Assembly: GCF_016056295.1 (NCBI RefSeq)
Contig: NZ_JAECZB010000096.1
Span: 62,001-126,000, forward strand
Length of the DNA: 64,000 bases
Direction: 5' to 3'
Origin: Atlanticothrix silvestris CENA357
GTDB lineage: Bacteria; Cyanobacteriota; Cyanobacteriia; Cyanobacteriales; Nostocaceae
The number at the start of each line of letters is the position of its first letter. The first letter of the stretch is position 1. Both the position numbers and the translations under genes were made by a program. Shown here piece after piece: positions 1-9,460 of the stretch. A model generated the notes under the pieces. The model was given only the letters and a program-made list of their open reading frames with translations, did no database searches and was not told the origin of the DNA.

Positions 1-194
1 TTTACATCGAAACCCATCTGAGTAAAACATCCACTAAATATGAAGGTGAGATGACTCACTTGTTACTCCAACACCGTGAGTATCCAGGTTCTAACAATGG
101 TACTGGTTTGTTCCAAGTGCTTACAGGTTTGAAAATGCGTGATGCTTATGAGCGTTTAACAGCAAAGGAAGCAAAGCTAGCGGTTCAAGTTTAA
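1..194 (+). CDS. prk: Phosphoribulokinase, C-terminal fragment (5' end outside window)
   Basis: The window opens inside a reading frame whose last 63 residues match the C-terminus of cyanobacterial phosphoribulokinase, with the stretches ETHLSKTSTKYEGE, HREYPGSNNGTGLFQVLTGL and YERLTAKEAKLAVQV before the TAA at 192-194. The enzyme phosphorylates ribulose-5-phosphate with ATP to give the Rubisco substrate in the Calvin-Benson cycle. Only the distal part is visible, so the P-loop and the regulatory cysteines cannot be checked. A hairpin with a T-run follows at 222-249, so the gene probably ends its own transcript. The identification rests on recognising the conserved C-terminal sequence. Confidence 0.9.
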   Translation, partial: YIETHLSKTSTKYEGEMTHLLLQHREYPGSNNGTGLFQVLTGLKMRDAYERLTAKEAKLAVQV

Positions 195-221
195 AACAGC
201 AGTGTTTGTGTCAAAGCTTTT

Positions 222-249
222 GGGATACTTCCGGGTATCCCATTTTTTA
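222..249 (+). terminator. Rho-independent terminator of prk
   Basis: A 7-bp perfect stem GGGATAC/GTATCCC (222-228 with 235-241) with a 6-nt loop is followed by a run of Ts at 243-248. It lies 28 bp after the prk stop codon. Confidence 0.75.
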
Positions 250-435
250 TTTGCGCTACGCGGGTCAGTTGTCAATTATTTTTGATAAGGAAGCAAGCTA
301 CGCCGCAGGTTTTACGCTTTACTATCGCCTAGCATCCTCCTTCTTTGAAAGTAAGAGGCTAGCGCGCATCCTACGGCGGGGTAGAAACGCCAGATCCTCT
401 ACTTGGGTAAACCCCAAGACCACACTTTTTGCTTT

Positions 436-466
436 ACTACTGACAACTGACCACTGACCACCGACT
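436..466. repeat. STRR-like heptamer repeats between prk and metK
   Basis: Degenerate tandem heptamers of the form CTGACMA/CTGACCA occur here. The same kind of short tandem repeat recurs at several other intergenic sites in the window and is typical of heterocystous cyanobacteria. The rest of the prk-metK spacer (250-435, 467-572) holds a REP-like GC-rich patch at about 295-385 and no credible gene. Confidence 0.55.
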
Positions 467-572
467 CAATACCACATATTTAATCTAATTTAGTATTTTT
501 TAAAAGAAAACTAGGATACTAACTGCCGAATGTGTCAAGATTGTTATGACTTTAGAAATTAGTAACTGGAAT

Positions 573-627
573 AAATACCGACTATTTTAGTCGGGTATTT
601 AAACAGTGAAAATACTATTAAAGGAGG
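573..627 (+). promoter_or_regulatory. Leader hairpin and strong ribosome binding site of metK
   Basis: A near-perfect inverted repeat, AAATACCGAC (573-582) with GTCGGGTATTT (590-600), sits just upstream of metK. It is followed by AAGGAGG (about 620-626), nine bases before a TTG codon. The Shine-Dalgarno placement fixes translation at TTG 636 rather than at the in-frame GTG at 606. The hairpin may be a leader element controlling metK. No SAM-riboswitch architecture is recognisable. Confidence 0.5.
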
Positions 628-635
628 AATCCTCT

Positions 636-1898
636 TTGTCTAGTCGCTATTTATTTACCTCTGAGTCAGTTACCGAAGGTCATCCAGATAAAATCTGCGA
701 TCAGATTTCTGATACGATTTTAGATGCCTTATTAACACAAGATTCCAGTAGTCGTGTTGCAGCTGAAGTTGTAGTTAATACTGGTTTAGTGCTAATTACT
801 GGTGAAATTACCAGCAAAGCCAATGTGAATTATGTTAACCTTGCCCGCAAAAAAATAGCAGAAATCGGCTATAACGATGCGGATAATGGTTTTTCAGCCA
901 ACAGCGCTAGTATTCTGTTAGCTTTAGACGAACAATCACCTGATATTGCTCAAGGCGTTAATATCGCCCAAGAAACCCGCCAGCAAGATAGTGATGAACT
1001 ATTTGACAAAATTGGCGCAGGTGATCAAGGTATCATGTTCGGCTTTGCTTGTAACGAAACATCAGAAATGATGCCTTTGCCCATCTGTCTTGCTCATCGC
1101 ATTGCTCGTCGATTAGCAGCAGTCCGTAAAACAGGGGAACTATCCTACCTGCGCCCTGATGGCAAAACCCAAGTAACTATAGTCTACGAAGATGGTCGTC
1201 CCGTAGGCATTGATACTATCCTGATTTCCACTCAACATACAGCTAATATTGGGGAAATCACTGATGAAGCGGCAGTCCAAGCCAAGATTAAAGAAGACCT
1301 CTGGTCAGCAGTAGTTGAGCCTGTTTTTGGTGATATTGACATTAAGCCTGATCAACAGACACGTTTTTTAGTCAACCCCACCGGTAAATTTGTTGTTGGT
1401 GGCCCCCAAGGAGACTCTGGTCTTACAGGACGGAAAATAATCATTGATACCTACGGTGGTTATTCCCGGCATGGTGGCGGTGCTTTCTCCGGCAAAGACC
1501 CCACCAAAGTAGACCGTTCTGCTGCCTATGCTGCTCGTTATGTAGCCAAAAATATTGTTGCCGCAGGATTAGCAGAAAAATGTGAAGTTCAGTTAAGTTA
1601 TGCCATTGGTGTAGCCCGACCAGTAAGCATTTTTCTGGATACATTCGGTACAGGCACAGTAGACGATGAGATCTTGCTGACATTAGTCAAAAAGAACTTT
1701 GAACTACGTCCTGCGGGAATTATCCATGCTTTCAACTTACGTAACCTACCAAGTGAACGAGGCGGACGTTTTTATCAGGACATCGCGGCTTACGGTCATT
1801 TTGGACGGAACGATTTAGATTTGCCGTGGGAACGTACCGACAAGGCGGAATTATTGAAACAGGAAGTTAACCTGTTACTTGCAGCAGCGATCGCCTAA
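636..1898 (+). CDS. metK: S-adenosylmethionine synthetase
   Basis: MetK makes S-adenosylmethionine from methionine and ATP in the cytoplasm and feeds all SAM-dependent methylation. The family signatures are present: GHPDKICDQ near the N-terminus, the P-loop-like [10 protein letters not shown] in the middle third, and [19 protein letters not shown], the ATP/Met/phosphate-binding signature. An open frame begins at GTG 606, but AAGGAGG lies nine bases before TTG 636. Starting there gives [15 protein letters not shown] after the initiator, a normal MetK N-terminus, and about 420 residues, the usual cyanobacterial length. A strong terminator follows at 1961-1986, so the gene appears monocistronic. 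Confidence 0.96.
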   Translation: MSSRYLFTSESVTEGHPDKICDQISDTILDALLTQDSSSRVAAEVVVNTGLVLITGEITSKANVNYVNLARKKIAEIGYNDADNGFSANSASILLALDEQSPDIAQGVNIAQETRQQDSDELFDKIGAGDQGIMFGFACNETSEMMPLPICLAHRIARRLAAVRKTGELSYLRPDGKTQVTIVYEDGRPVGIDTILISTQHTANIGEITDEAAVQAKIKEDLWSAVVEPVFGDIDIKPDQQTRFLVNPTGKFVVGGPQGDSGLTGRKIIIDTYGGYSRHGGGAFSGKDPTKVDRSAAYAARYVAKNIVAAGLAEKCEVQLSYAIGVARPVSIFLDTFGTGTVDDEILLTLVKKNFELRPAGIIHAFNLRNLPSERGGRFYQDIAAYGHFGRNDLDLPWERTDKAELLKQEVNLLLAAAIA

Positions 1899-1960
1899 TA
1901 AGTAATTTAACTGTAATACTACTGGAACAACTTAAACTTTATAAATTCCAGTTGGGAAAA

Positions 1961-1986
1961 GGGCAACTCTTTGAGTTGTCCTTTTT
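1961..1986 (+). terminator. Rho-independent terminator of metK
   Basis: The stem GGGCAACTC/GAGTTGTCC (9 bp, one G-U pair) has a 3-nt loop and is followed by TTTTT. It lies about 60 bp after the metK stop. Confidence 0.85.
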
Positions 1987-2825
1987 GTTAATCGTAATGC
2001 CTACATCAACCAAGAATTGTTAAAGCAGTTTGTCATCAAATATCAGCTTTTTACATTTAGTTTAAGTACATTTGGCTACTTAATAAAGTAAAACTTACAG
2101 ATCTAATTTTGCATAATTAATTAACACCTTGGTAACACTAAGAACATAGCTTTAGGAAACTACACAGCAATTTTATTGAGAAAATAAATAAATATTAGAT
2201 ACTGTATTCAAGCTTTTAGCTTTAAATTTGTGCAATCATATTTAGGAATGCGGTGTTATATCATACGTTTAACTTGTGAGCGTTTGTTGAAGTTACAAAA
2301 TTTTTCTATCTACGTATATAGCTGATTTGTAGATACAATATAGTTTTTCAAAAGTTGCAAATTTTGAAAAAGTCTGACAAATTAGTGATAAAATCTGACA
2401 AGTTTAGTCTGTCTACCAGGAGTAGCTACTTAAATGTCCTTAGCAGTGGAGAATAGAAACACATTACTATAGATGTTCTATTGGATCCCTCATCGAAGGG
2501 TAGATCAAGATTAAAAGAGCAGTTTCACCGATATCTGAAATACTGCCTTGATGAATTCAGTATCAACACAGTAGCAAAAAAAGTATCTTTTTACTGTCCA
2601 AACGTATTTGCTGCTAAAAGAAGTAATTAGTGTTTGTCGACTACCTAAGGATTATGTAAACATTCATATCAAAGCTGCTCAAATTTCATGAATTCATGCA
2701 AATTATTTGACGAACAATTATTTGACATAAAAGAAAGACAGTTTCGGTGTGATTTATTAGTATAAATGATTCTACAAACGAGACTAGTGTGTTGATTTTT
2801 GCGGGAGGGCAAGGAGATTTGAGGG
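1987..2825. other. AT-rich spacer upstream of the sensor kinase, with short direct repeats
   Basis: No long ORF is present. Two short direct-repeat pairs can be seen. One is TCTGACAA[A/G]TT at about 2370-2405. The other is AATTATTTGAC at 2701-2711 and 2716-2726 (15-bp period), about 100 bp upstream of the sensor kinase start, where it could be a regulator site. A possible frameshifted small gene at 2434-2630 is listed separately. Confidence 0.5.
2434..2630 (+). pseudogene. Possible frameshifted small gene of unknown function
   Basis: AGGAG at 2418-2422 precedes ATG 2434, which reads 12 codons to a stop. Another frame, open from 2457 to the TAG at 2628-2630, encodes a protein-like peptide containing KGRSRLKEQFHRYLKYCL and VSFYCPNVFAAKRSN. 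Joining the two would give a protein of about 65 residues with a single frameshift. I do not recognise the family. It may be a decayed gene, a sequencing error or chance. Confidence 0.3.
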
Positions 2826-4553
2826 ATGCAAACTCAAAAAAAGCCAATCCCTGTTGACAGCAGTTCAAACAGCAAAAAAGTGTCAGCCAAAGAGCCTTTG
2901 ATAGACGAACTCCCGACCATAGAATTTCCCTCGCGAGGGAAACTCAAAGCTAGTTCCTGGCGCATACATCAAAAAATTGGCTATGGATACTTTGTGGCAA
3001 TTGGAATTGGCTTTTTTGGCTCACTTACCGGTTTAGTAATCGCCAACTACTACCGGGGGCGAGAAATTAGGCAATTTAATCAAGCCCAAGAGCAAAGACA
3101 ACTACTGAATAATTATAAAGATGCGGTAGTAGGGGCACAATTGTATAGCTCAAACTTAGTTGCTGTCTTAGGAGATGCACAGCAATTGCCACTTAAAAAA
3201 GCTCAATTTCTCAATAGTGTTGAAAAAGCCAAAAATTTAGAGCCAGAAATTGCTAGTTTTGTAAACAGTAAACCGAAAACATTAGCAGCAACAAGTGCTA
3301 ATTTACAGGCTTTATTACAGGATTATGGAAATAACTTAAAATCTTACGTTGATCAAATAGAAGCTGTATTGCAAAAAATTGATTCTCAGCAATTGCAATC
3401 ACAGGAAGTTTCATTAGTACGAGAGCAATTATTGCAAACAATGCGTGGTGAAACAGCCAAGCGATTAGATCAACTCTCACAAGATTTGACCAGAGTTTTG
3501 CAAACTGCGGAAAATCAAGAACAGAAAAGACAAAAAGATGTAGAGCAAGCCAAGGGAGTTGAGAGATTAATTGTGATGGTGAGTATGCTGGTGTCAGTAG
3601 CGATCGCTGCTGTCATAGCGTGGCGTACTAGTCGAGCGATCGCAGAACCAGTAATCACTGTAACTCAAGTAGCTGAACAAGTAGCTAGAAAATCTAATTT
3701 CGATTTGCGTGCGCCAGTTACTACTGAAGATGAAATTGGATTATTAGCTAAATCTCTCAATCGTCTGATTGAGCGCGTATCGGAACGCACTAAAGAACTA
3801 GAACAAGCTAAAGAATTAGCAGAAGCTGCTAGCAAAGCCAAAAGCGAATTTTTAGCCAACGTTAGCCATGAATTACGCACACCGCTGAACGCCGTAATTG
3901 GTTTAAGCCAACTTCTGCAAGACGACGCTACCGATTTAAGTTTATCGGGAGACTTTATTACTGACCTAGAAACAATTAATTCTGCTGGTAGACATTTACT
4001 GCAACTGATTAACGACATCCTCGACTTGTCGAAAATCGAAGCCGGAAAAATGACCCTCTATCCAGAGACATTTGAGATTGCGACGTTGATTAATAACCTT
4101 GTCCTCACAATTAAGCCAACCATAGAAAAAAATGGCAATGTTTTAGAAATAGATTGTGATGAGCAGTTGGGAACAATGTACGCAGATCAAACTAGAATGC
4201 AACAAGTCTTATTAAACCTACTGAGTAATGCCGCCAAATTTACCAACAACGGCAAGGTAACGTTGATAGTCAAGAGCGAAAAAGACAACTTTTTAGAAGA
4301 TGCTCCTTTTGGTATCATCACTTTCACTGTCGGCGATACAGGTATTGGGATGTCTCCCAACCAACAGCAACAGTTGTTTCAACCCTTCACCCAAGGGGAT
4401 ACCTCGACTACGAAAAAGTATGGTGGTACTGGACTGGGATTAGCAATTAGCCGCCACTTTTGCCAGATGATGGGAGGTGAGATTTTTGTCGAAAGTCAGT
4501 TAGGAGTTGGGTCTACTTTTACTGTTCACCTACCACTAACTGTACAAGAATAA
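2826..4553 (+). CDS. Membrane sensor histidine kinase (HAMP-HisKA-HATPase)
   Basis: A 575-residue two-component sensor. A cytoplasmic N-terminal tail leads to a first membrane segment (about 55-76). A mostly helical extracytoplasmic region of about 170 residues follows, then a second membrane segment (about 247-266), a HAMP linker (about 267-320) and a short coiled coil. The HisKA domain has H-box [15 protein letters not shown] with phospho-acceptor His348. The HATPase domain shows the N box ([10 protein letters not shown]), G1 (DTGIGM), F box and G2 (GTGLGLAIS). All catalytic motifs are intact. There is no receiver domain and no adjacent response regulator, so it is an orphan kinase. Its ligand cannot be inferred. 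Confidence 0.93.
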   Translation: MQTQKKPIPVDSSSNSKKVSAKEPLIDELPTIEFPSRGKLKASSWRIHQKIGYGYFVAIGIGFFGSLTGLVIANYYRGREIRQFNQAQEQRQLLNNYKDAVVGAQLYSSNLVAVLGDAQQLPLKKAQFLNSVEKAKNLEPEIASFVNSKPKTLAATSANLQALLQDYGNNLKSYVDQIEAVLQKIDSQQLQSQEVSLVREQLLQTMRGETAKRLDQLSQDLTRVLQTAENQEQKRQKDVEQAKGVERLIVMVSMLVSVAIAAVIAWRTSRAIAEPVITVTQVAEQVARKSNFDLRAPVTTEDEIGLLAKSLNRLIERVSERTKELEQAKELAEAASKAKSEFLANVSHELRTPLNAVIGLSQLLQDDATDLSLSGDFITDLETINSAGRHLLQLINDILDLSKIEAGKMTLYPETFEIATLINNLVLTIKPTIEKNGNVLEIDCDEQLGTMYADQTRMQQVLLNLLSNAAKFTNNGKVTLIVKSEKDNFLEDAPFGIITFTVGDTGIGMSPNQQQQLFQPFTQGDTSTTKKYGGTGLGLAISRHFCQMMGGEIFVESQLGVGSTFTVHLPLTVQE

Positions 4554-4664
4554 GCTGTTTTAAAGTGCGATCGCCGAAGGCTTAAGCTTCGCTTATCGCC
4601 AGATATATTCCCCCAGTTATGACACCATAGATTTAAGCTGCCAAACTTTCACAGGCTGTATATT

Positions 4665-5240
4665 ATGGCCAATACTACGCTCACTATTCCCCAAAGCTTC
4701 AAAGTTAGTCAAGAGCAGTTTCAAGAACTCGCCCAAGTTAACCGTGATTTGAGGCTAGAAAGAACTGCTTCAGGAGAGTTAATTGTTATGCCTCCTACTG
4801 GTAGTGATACAGGTAATCGCAACTTAGATATTGAAGGGCAAATCTGGTTATGGAATCGTCAAACCAAGCTAGGTAAGGCATTTAACTCATCTACAGGGTT
4901 TCATTTACCTAATGGAGCCAATCGCTCACCTGATGCTGCTTGGATAAAATTAGAGCGATGGGAAATTTTGACACCCCAAGAGCAAGAAGGCTTTGCTCCT
5001 ATTTGTCCTGACTTGGTTGTAGAACTGAAATCACCCTCAGACAACATCGAGACATTGCGGGCAAAAATGCGGGAATATATGGAAAATGGGGCTAAGTTGG
5101 GATGGTTAATTGACCGAAAAAACCGGAAGGTTGAGGTATACAGACCAGATCAAGATGTAGAAATATTAGATCATCCCACTACTTTGTCAGGAGAAAATGT
5201 ATTGCCGGGATTTGTTTTAGACTTAACAGAGGTTTGGTGA
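4665..5240 (+). CDS. Uma2 family (DUF820) PD-(D/E)XK endonuclease-like protein
   Basis: A 191-residue protein of the Uma2 family, which is greatly expanded in cyanobacteria and has a restriction-endonuclease-like fold. The PD-(D/E)XK core is visible as SPDAAWI followed by CPDLVVELKSPSD, giving Asp and Glu-x-Lys. The C-terminal RKVEVYRPDQ and LPGFVLDLTEVW are also typical. The biological role of the family is not established. It lies 26 bp upstream of a DUF433 gene, a family usually found in toxin-antitoxin-like pairs, but no partner relationship is evident. Confidence 0.88.
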   Translation: MANTTLTIPQSFKVSQEQFQELAQVNRDLRLERTASGELIVMPPTGSDTGNRNLDIEGQIWLWNRQTKLGKAFNSSTGFHLPNGANRSPDAAWIKLERWEILTPQEQEGFAPICPDLVVELKSPSDNIETLRAKMREYMENGAKLGWLIDRKNRKVEVYRPDQDVEILDHPTTLSGENVLPGFVLDLTEVW

Positions 5241-5266
5241 TTTTCGCAACGAATTAGAGCTACCTC

Positions 5267-5479
5267 ATGAAATTAAACCGCATTACCAGCAATCCTCAGC
5301 GAATGAATGGACAGCCCTGCATTCGTAATCTTCGCCTTACTGTTCGTCGGGTAATTGAGTTACTAGCCACATATCCTAATCGAGAAGAACTCTATCAAGA
5401 GTTCCCAGAACTCGAAGATGAAGATATTCAGCAAGCCTTAATTTTTGAGATGCAAAAAGGTTATAGAAGACACTGCTAA
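5267..5479 (+). CDS. DUF433 family small protein (antitoxin-like)
   Basis: A 70-residue protein with the DUF433 pattern: RITSNPQRMNGQPCIRNLRLTV, then VIELLATYPNREELYQEFPELEDEDIQQAL. DUF433 proteins carry a winged-helix-like fold and are usually the upstream antitoxin of a DUF5615 PIN-like toxin. Here no DUF5615 gene follows, because pcrA begins 40 bp downstream. The C-terminus (EMQKGYRRHC) is atypical for the family. The partner was probably lost and the gene may be an orphan. Assignment to the family is good; activity is unknown. Confidence 0.8.
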   Translation: MKLNRITSNPQRMNGQPCIRNLRLTVRRVIELLATYPNREELYQEFPELEDEDIQQALIFEMQKGYRRHC

Positions 5480-5518
5480 AATACCAATTGACTAGCAGCG
5501 ATCGCACTCCTCACACCC

Positions 5519-7843
5519 ATGACCACAACCATTGACTTTCTCAGTCACCTTAACCCCAGCCAACGTCAAGCCGTTGAACATTACTGCGGCCCGTTGCTAG
5601 TTGTTGCTGGCGCAGGTTCTGGCAAAACACGAGCTTTGACTTATCGCATTGCTAACTTGATTCTCAAACACCGTGTTGACCCTGAAAATATCCTAGCGGT
5701 TACATTTACCAATAAAGCCGCACGGGAAATGAAAGAACGGATTCAGAAGCTATTTGCCGAACAATTGGCTATGAAAGAATACGGTCAACGTTTGGATTTG
5801 TTGACAGAATACCAACAAATGCAACTGCGATCGCAAGTTTATAAAACTACCATCAAAAACTTGTGGTGTGGAACTTTCCACAGTCTTTTTTCTCGCATCC
5901 TTCGTTTTGATATCGAAAAATATGCAGACGAAAAAGGGCGCAAATGGAATCGTAATTTTTCAATCTTTGACGAATCAGATGTCCAAACCGTAATTAAAGA
6001 TATCGTCAACAAACAATTAAATTTAGACGATAAAAAATTTGATGCCCGTTCTGTACGCTACGCCATCAGCAACGCTAAAAACCAAGGCTTCTCACCCCAA
6101 GACTTAGAGCGCGAACAACCTAATTATCGCGGACGAGTGATTTCCCAAGTCTACAGTTGCTATCAGGATAGGTTAGCAGAAAACAATGCTCTAGATTTTG
6201 ATGATCTCATTCTTATTCCTACTCGACTTTTCCAGCAAAACGAACAGGTACTAGGCTACTGGCATCGTAAATTTTGCCATATTCTTGTAGATGAATACCA
6301 AGATACTAACCGCACTCAGTACGACCTAATTCGTTTGTTAGTCACAAATGGCGAAGACAGAAAAAGCGAATGGGAATGGCGCAATCGCTCAGTTTTTGTC
6401 GTCGGTGACGCGGATCAATCTATTTACAGCTTTCGGATGGCAGACTTTACCATCTTGCTGGAATTTCAGAATGATTTTGGTGATGGTTTGCCAGATGAAG
6501 ACACCCGTTCGATGGTGAAGCTAGAAGAAAATTATCGTTCCTGTGAAAACATTCTCCAAGCAGCCAACGAACTCATCGAAAATAACACCCAAAGAATTGA
6601 TAAAGTCCTGAAACCTACACGAGGAGCAGGTGAACAAATTTATTGTCACAAAGCTGATAATGAACTAGAAGAAGCTGATTTTGTCATCAATCAAATTCAG
6701 ACTTTAAAACACCAAAATCCAGAGTTAGATTGGGGCAGTTTTGCCATACTTTATCGTACCAACGCCCAATCTCGACCTTTTGAAGAATTGTTAGTGAGGA
6801 ATCAAATTCCTTACACAGTTGTAGGAGGAATGAAGTTTTACGATCGCAAAGAAATTAAAGATGTTATTGCTTATTTAAGAGCGATCGCTAACCCATCTGA
6901 TACCGTCAGTTTATTACGAGTGATCAACACTCCCCGGCGCGGTATTGGCAGAACCACCATTGATGCTTTGGTTAATGCTTCTCAACAACTAGGTACAACA
7001 CTGTGGGAAATACTCAGTGATGAAACCTCAGTTAATACATTAGCTGGACGGGCAACAAAAGGCGTAAATAACTTTGCTGCCATGATTAATCGTTGGCAAG
7101 AACAAATCGCCACAATTCCAGTTACTGAGATGCTGCAAGGAATATTAGAAGACTCTGGTTACGTCCAAGATTTGATGAATCAAGGCACAGATGAAGCTAC
7201 AGATAGGGTACAAAACGTTCAGGAACTTTATAACGCCGCTTTGCAATTTCAAGAAGAAAACGAAGATGTTACCTTGCAAGCCTTTCTACAAAGTACCGCC
7301 CTCAGTTCTGATTTAGATAACTTGAAAGAAGGACAAACCGCAGTCTCTTTAATGACTTTGCACTCTTCCAAGGGTTTGGAATTTCCCGTGGTCTTTTTAG
7401 TGGGTTTAGAACAAGGGCTATTTCCTGGCTACCGTTCGCTGAGTGATCCTGCATCTTTAGAAGAAGAACGCCGCCTATGTTATGTAGGAATTACTCGCGC
7501 CCAAGAACGGTTATATTTGTCCTTTGCTCGCGAACGCCGTTTGTATGGTTCTCGTGAACCCGCCATGCGATCGCAATTTTTAGATGAATTACCCGAAGAA
7601 TTATTAGCTCAACAACGCAAGAGCTATCAAACTTATACAAAAAGCGCTTCAGCAACTCGTGGACAGCAACAGACAAAACAAAATTGGCATGTGGGCGATC
7701 GGGTATTACATAAAACATTTGGTATTGGTGAAATAACCCATGTTTTTGGAGAAGGTAATAAAGTTTCTGTGGCGATTAAGTTCTCTAGCCTGGGGCAGAA
7801 AATCGTTGACCCTAGAGTAGCGCAGTTACAAAAAGTGGATTAA
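5519..7843 (+). CDS. pcrA: UvrD/PcrA-type DNA helicase (SF1A)
   Basis: A 774-residue 3'-5' superfamily 1 helicase involved in repair and in clearing replication conflicts. Motif I is VVAGAGSGKTRAL near residue 35, motif Ia is TFTNKAAREMKERI, motif II is LVDEYQDTN, and motif III is VVGDADQSIYSFRMA. Motif IV is YRTNAQSRPFEELL, motif V is LMTLHSSKGLEFPVVF, and motif VI is EEERRLCYVGITRAQERLYL. The C-terminus carries the Tudor-like PcrA segment VGDRVLHKTFGIGEI, which contacts RNA polymerase in other bacteria. The ATG at 5519 gives TIDFLSHLNPSQRQAVEH, the expected N-terminus. uvrD is an equally acceptable name. Confidence 0.94.
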   Translation: MTTTIDFLSHLNPSQRQAVEHYCGPLLVVAGAGSGKTRALTYRIANLILKHRVDPENILAVTFTNKAAREMKERIQKLFAEQLAMKEYGQRLDLLTEYQQMQLRSQVYKTTIKNLWCGTFHSLFSRILRFDIEKYADEKGRKWNRNFSIFDESDVQTVIKDIVNKQLNLDDKKFDARSVRYAISNAKNQGFSPQDLEREQPNYRGRVISQVYSCYQDRLAENNALDFDDLILIPTRLFQQNEQVLGYWHRKFCHILVDEYQDTNRTQYDLIRLLVTNGEDRKSEWEWRNRSVFVVGDADQSIYSFRMADFTILLEFQNDFGDGLPDEDTRSMVKLEENYRSCENILQAANELIENNTQRIDKVLKPTRGAGEQIYCHKADNELEEADFVINQIQTLKHQNPELDWGSFAILYRTNAQSRPFEELLVRNQIPYTVVGGMKFYDRKEIKDVIAYLRAIANPSDTVSLLRVINTPRRGIGRTTIDALVNASQQLGTTLWEILSDETSVNTLAGRATKGVNNFAAMINRWQEQIATIPVTEMLQGILEDSGYVQDLMNQGTDEATDRVQNVQELYNAALQFQEENEDVTLQAFLQSTALSSDLDNLKEGQTAVSLMTLHSSKGLEFPVVFLVGLEQGLFPGYRSLSDPASLEEERRLCYVGITRAQERLYLSFARERRLYGSREPAMRSQFLDELPEELLAQQRKSYQTYTKSASATRGQQQTKQNWHVGDRVLHKTFGIGEITHVFGEGNKVSVAIKFSSLGQKIVDPRVAQLQKVD

Positions 7844-7976
7844 GAGACCTAACTCTACACAATGATTGATCTATGATGAAAGTTAGACTGGCTCAATATC
7901 AAGTTGGATTGGATATTACGTTTATTCATTAGTATTTTAGTTTTTTATAAGCGGTTCTAAAAACTGCATTCTCGCC

Positions 7977-8099
7977 ATGCAATCCTTGCTATTTAAAAAC
8001 TTGAAACTCACGATTCCAACAGCTTTAATATTCACAGTTTTTGGATACACTGTTAGTCTACCGATGAGTTTTTATGTCGATGCCTATGCAGTAAAATGA
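7977..8099 (+). CDS. Short ORF with one hydrophobic segment (doubtful)
   Basis: An ATG-to-TGA frame of 40 codons encodes a peptide resembling a signal sequence or single membrane helix (LTIPTALIFTVFGYTVSL). It has no obvious ribosome binding site and lies just upstream of the sensor-kinase remnant at 8119-8483. It could be the start of the same decayed gene or a chance ORF. Confidence 0.22.
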   Translation: MQSLLFKNLKLTIPTALIFTVFGYTVSLPMSFYVDAYAVK

Positions 8100-8118
8100 G
8101 GTAATTGATTAAAAATAG

Positions 8119-8483
8119 ATTGCCATCACAATTTCTGATAACGGTCTAGGAATGAATGAACAAGTACGCTCAAAATTATTTGATCCCTTGTTCACAACAA
8201 AACCAGGGCAAACGCATCTAAAGTATAAGAATCCTTTAATAACAAGGGTTTCGGCGTTTTAAATTTAGCCTAATTTTTAGTCAAGATCCTTATCCAGCAA
8301 GGATTTCAGAAATCCCGTGCATTCGCCCTGACAACAAAACCTGTAGGTAAAGGTACTGAATTAGGACTATTTGTCAGCTATCAAATTATAGTTGAAAAAC
8401 ATAAAGGAAAAATTAGCTGTTTTTCTACACCGGGGAAAGGTACAGAATTTATAGTTAAAATGCCTCTGAGTTTAGTTGATTGA
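8119..8483 (+). pseudogene. Sensor histidine kinase remnant (HATPase domain), interrupted by a MITE
   Basis: Conceptual translation gives a HATPase domain in two pieces. The first is ITISDNGLGMNEQVRSKLFDPL followed by FTTKP (G1 and F boxes). The second is PVGKGTELGLFVSYQ through IIVEKHKGKISCFSTPGKG to KMPLSLVD and a stop (G2 box and C-terminus). The pieces are separated by 127 bp bounded by a 10-bp direct repeat. Removing the insert plus one repeat copy restores one continuous frame of 75 codons. In-frame stops upstream show that the HisKA part has already been lost. The gene is dead twice over, by 5' truncation and by insertion. Confidence 0.88.
8204..8330. mobile_element. 127-bp MITE with terminal inverted repeats and 10-bp target duplication
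   Basis: The element begins CAGGGCAAACGCA and ends with the complement of CAGGGCGAATGCA (11 of 13 matching). It is flanked by the perfect 10-bp duplication ACAACAAAAC at 8194-8203 and 8331-8340. It has no coding capacity, so it must have been moved in trans. The TSD length is within the range known for IS4/ISAs1-type transposases, but the parent element is not in the window. Confidence 0.82.
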
Positions 8484-8542
8484 AAACATGATCACACTTC
8501 CGCGTTAGTGTTGATGGTGGTGCGATAAAATTTTATTATTTA

Positions 8543-8926
8543 TTACTTAGTAATAAATAAAACTGATACTCCATATTTTATAAATGCAGTATCAGAAGTA
8601 ATTATAACCATCTTTTCTAACATAGCTTGTGCTATTAAAAGTCTATCAAAAGGGTCTTTATGATATTCAGGTAGCGATGCTGCTTTAACAGCATGGTATT
8701 CTGTAATTGATAAAAAACTCAACTGAGTATTGATAATAGCCTGTAATAAATTTTCTGGAGTCTTAAGTTGTCCTTTTTTTCTTTTTATTTCTATTTCCCA
8801 AACGCTAGCAGCACTAACAAACACATTATTTGAAGAATCAGAAATTTGCTGACGAGCTTCAGGCGAAAGATAAGGGTTATCTTCAAGTGACCATATTAAA
8901 GCACAACTATCAAGCAATAATTCCAT
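8543..8926 (-). CDS. PIN-domain toxin (VapC-like)
   Basis: A 127-residue PIN-domain protein, probably a VapC-type ribonuclease toxin. The acidic metal-binding pattern is present: LLDSCALIW (Asp6), SAASVWEIEIKRKKGQL (Glu), DPFDRLLIAQAM (Asp pair) and a late TSDTAF (Asp). Its start overlaps the stop of the upstream gene by one base (TAATG), which is typical of toxin-antitoxin translational coupling. Both genes run on the minus strand. Its RNA target is unknown. Confidence 0.88.
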   Translation of the reverse strand: MELLLDSCALIWSLEDNPYLSPEARQQISDSSNNVFVSAASVWEIEIKRKKGQLKTPENLLQAIINTQLSFLSITEYHAVKAASLPEYHKDPFDRLLIAQAMLEKMVIITSDTAFIKYGVSVLFITK

Positions 8927-9321
8927 TACTCTTCTATACCAAACTCAGAATAAATATCGCTTGATGTTTTATAAAAATCTTCTGATATTTCTATTTGTCC
9001 TTTCCAAATACCTAAAGGCCTAGAAGGCTTTTTAGCAGGTTCAGTGATTTTCATTTCCTCATCTAGAGTTCCAGTAGTTACAGGTGAACTAAGTGTATGA
9101 GCGAACTCTATTCCTCCTAAGGATTGAGCAAAAGTTTTTTTATAAACTTTACTAGAAGTTACTTCCGAAGTCTTCACATCGGTTGTCGGTTCAAGTGCAA
9201 TCCACTTTATATTTTTTGTTCTAATAATAGATTCAATTTCTGCTTTTAATAATTGTAAATCCGCAAGGTTTAAAGAAGGTAGTGTAGACGATATTGAACG
9301 TACTTTTTCGCTAGTATACAT
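8926..9321 (-). CDS. Putative antitoxin partner of the PIN toxin
   Basis: A 131-residue protein with no strong family signature. The C-terminal segment RPLGIWKGQIEISEDFY ... SEFGIEE resembles the toxin-binding tail of DUF2281-type antitoxins (G-x-x-K-G-x-I plus an acidic D/E-rich end). The N-terminal 30 residues (SISSTLPSLNLADLQLLKAEIESII) could form the dimerising helices. Its position directly upstream, with a 1-nt overlap, is the main reason for calling it the antitoxin. It is longer than usual for DUF2281, because of a Ser/Thr-rich middle section. Confidence 0.65.
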   Translation of the reverse strand: MYTSEKVRSISSTLPSLNLADLQLLKAEIESIIRTKNIKWIALEPTTDVKTSEVTSSKVYKKTFAQSLGGIEFAHTLSSPVTTGTLDEEMKITEPAKKPSRPLGIWKGQIEISEDFYKTSSDIYSEFGIEE

Positions 9322-9460
9322 AATGTTATTAGTTATAAATATGAACTATTGAGGTGAAGAAGCAAAATTTTTGATTTAGAGGATTATTTGGTGCTAGTTG
9401 TATAAGTACTGTGGCTAATAGCTATTCAAAATAGCTATTAGCCATTAGTCAAAGTCTAGT

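Noticed and set aside
206..457. 83-codon ORF after prk
   Set aside because: It runs through the prk terminator, a REP-like patch and a heptamer repeat array, with no protein-like domain.
573..635. SAM-binding riboswitch upstream of metK
   Set aside because: Only one short hairpin is visible. None of the conserved SAM-I/II/IV elements can be identified.
5500..5520. ACTCCTCACAC, identical to the core of the cyanobacterial Yfr1 small RNA, just upstream of pcrA
   Set aside because: Yfr1 needs flanking hairpins and its own terminator. Here the motif lies directly at the pcrA start without them, so it is probably chance.
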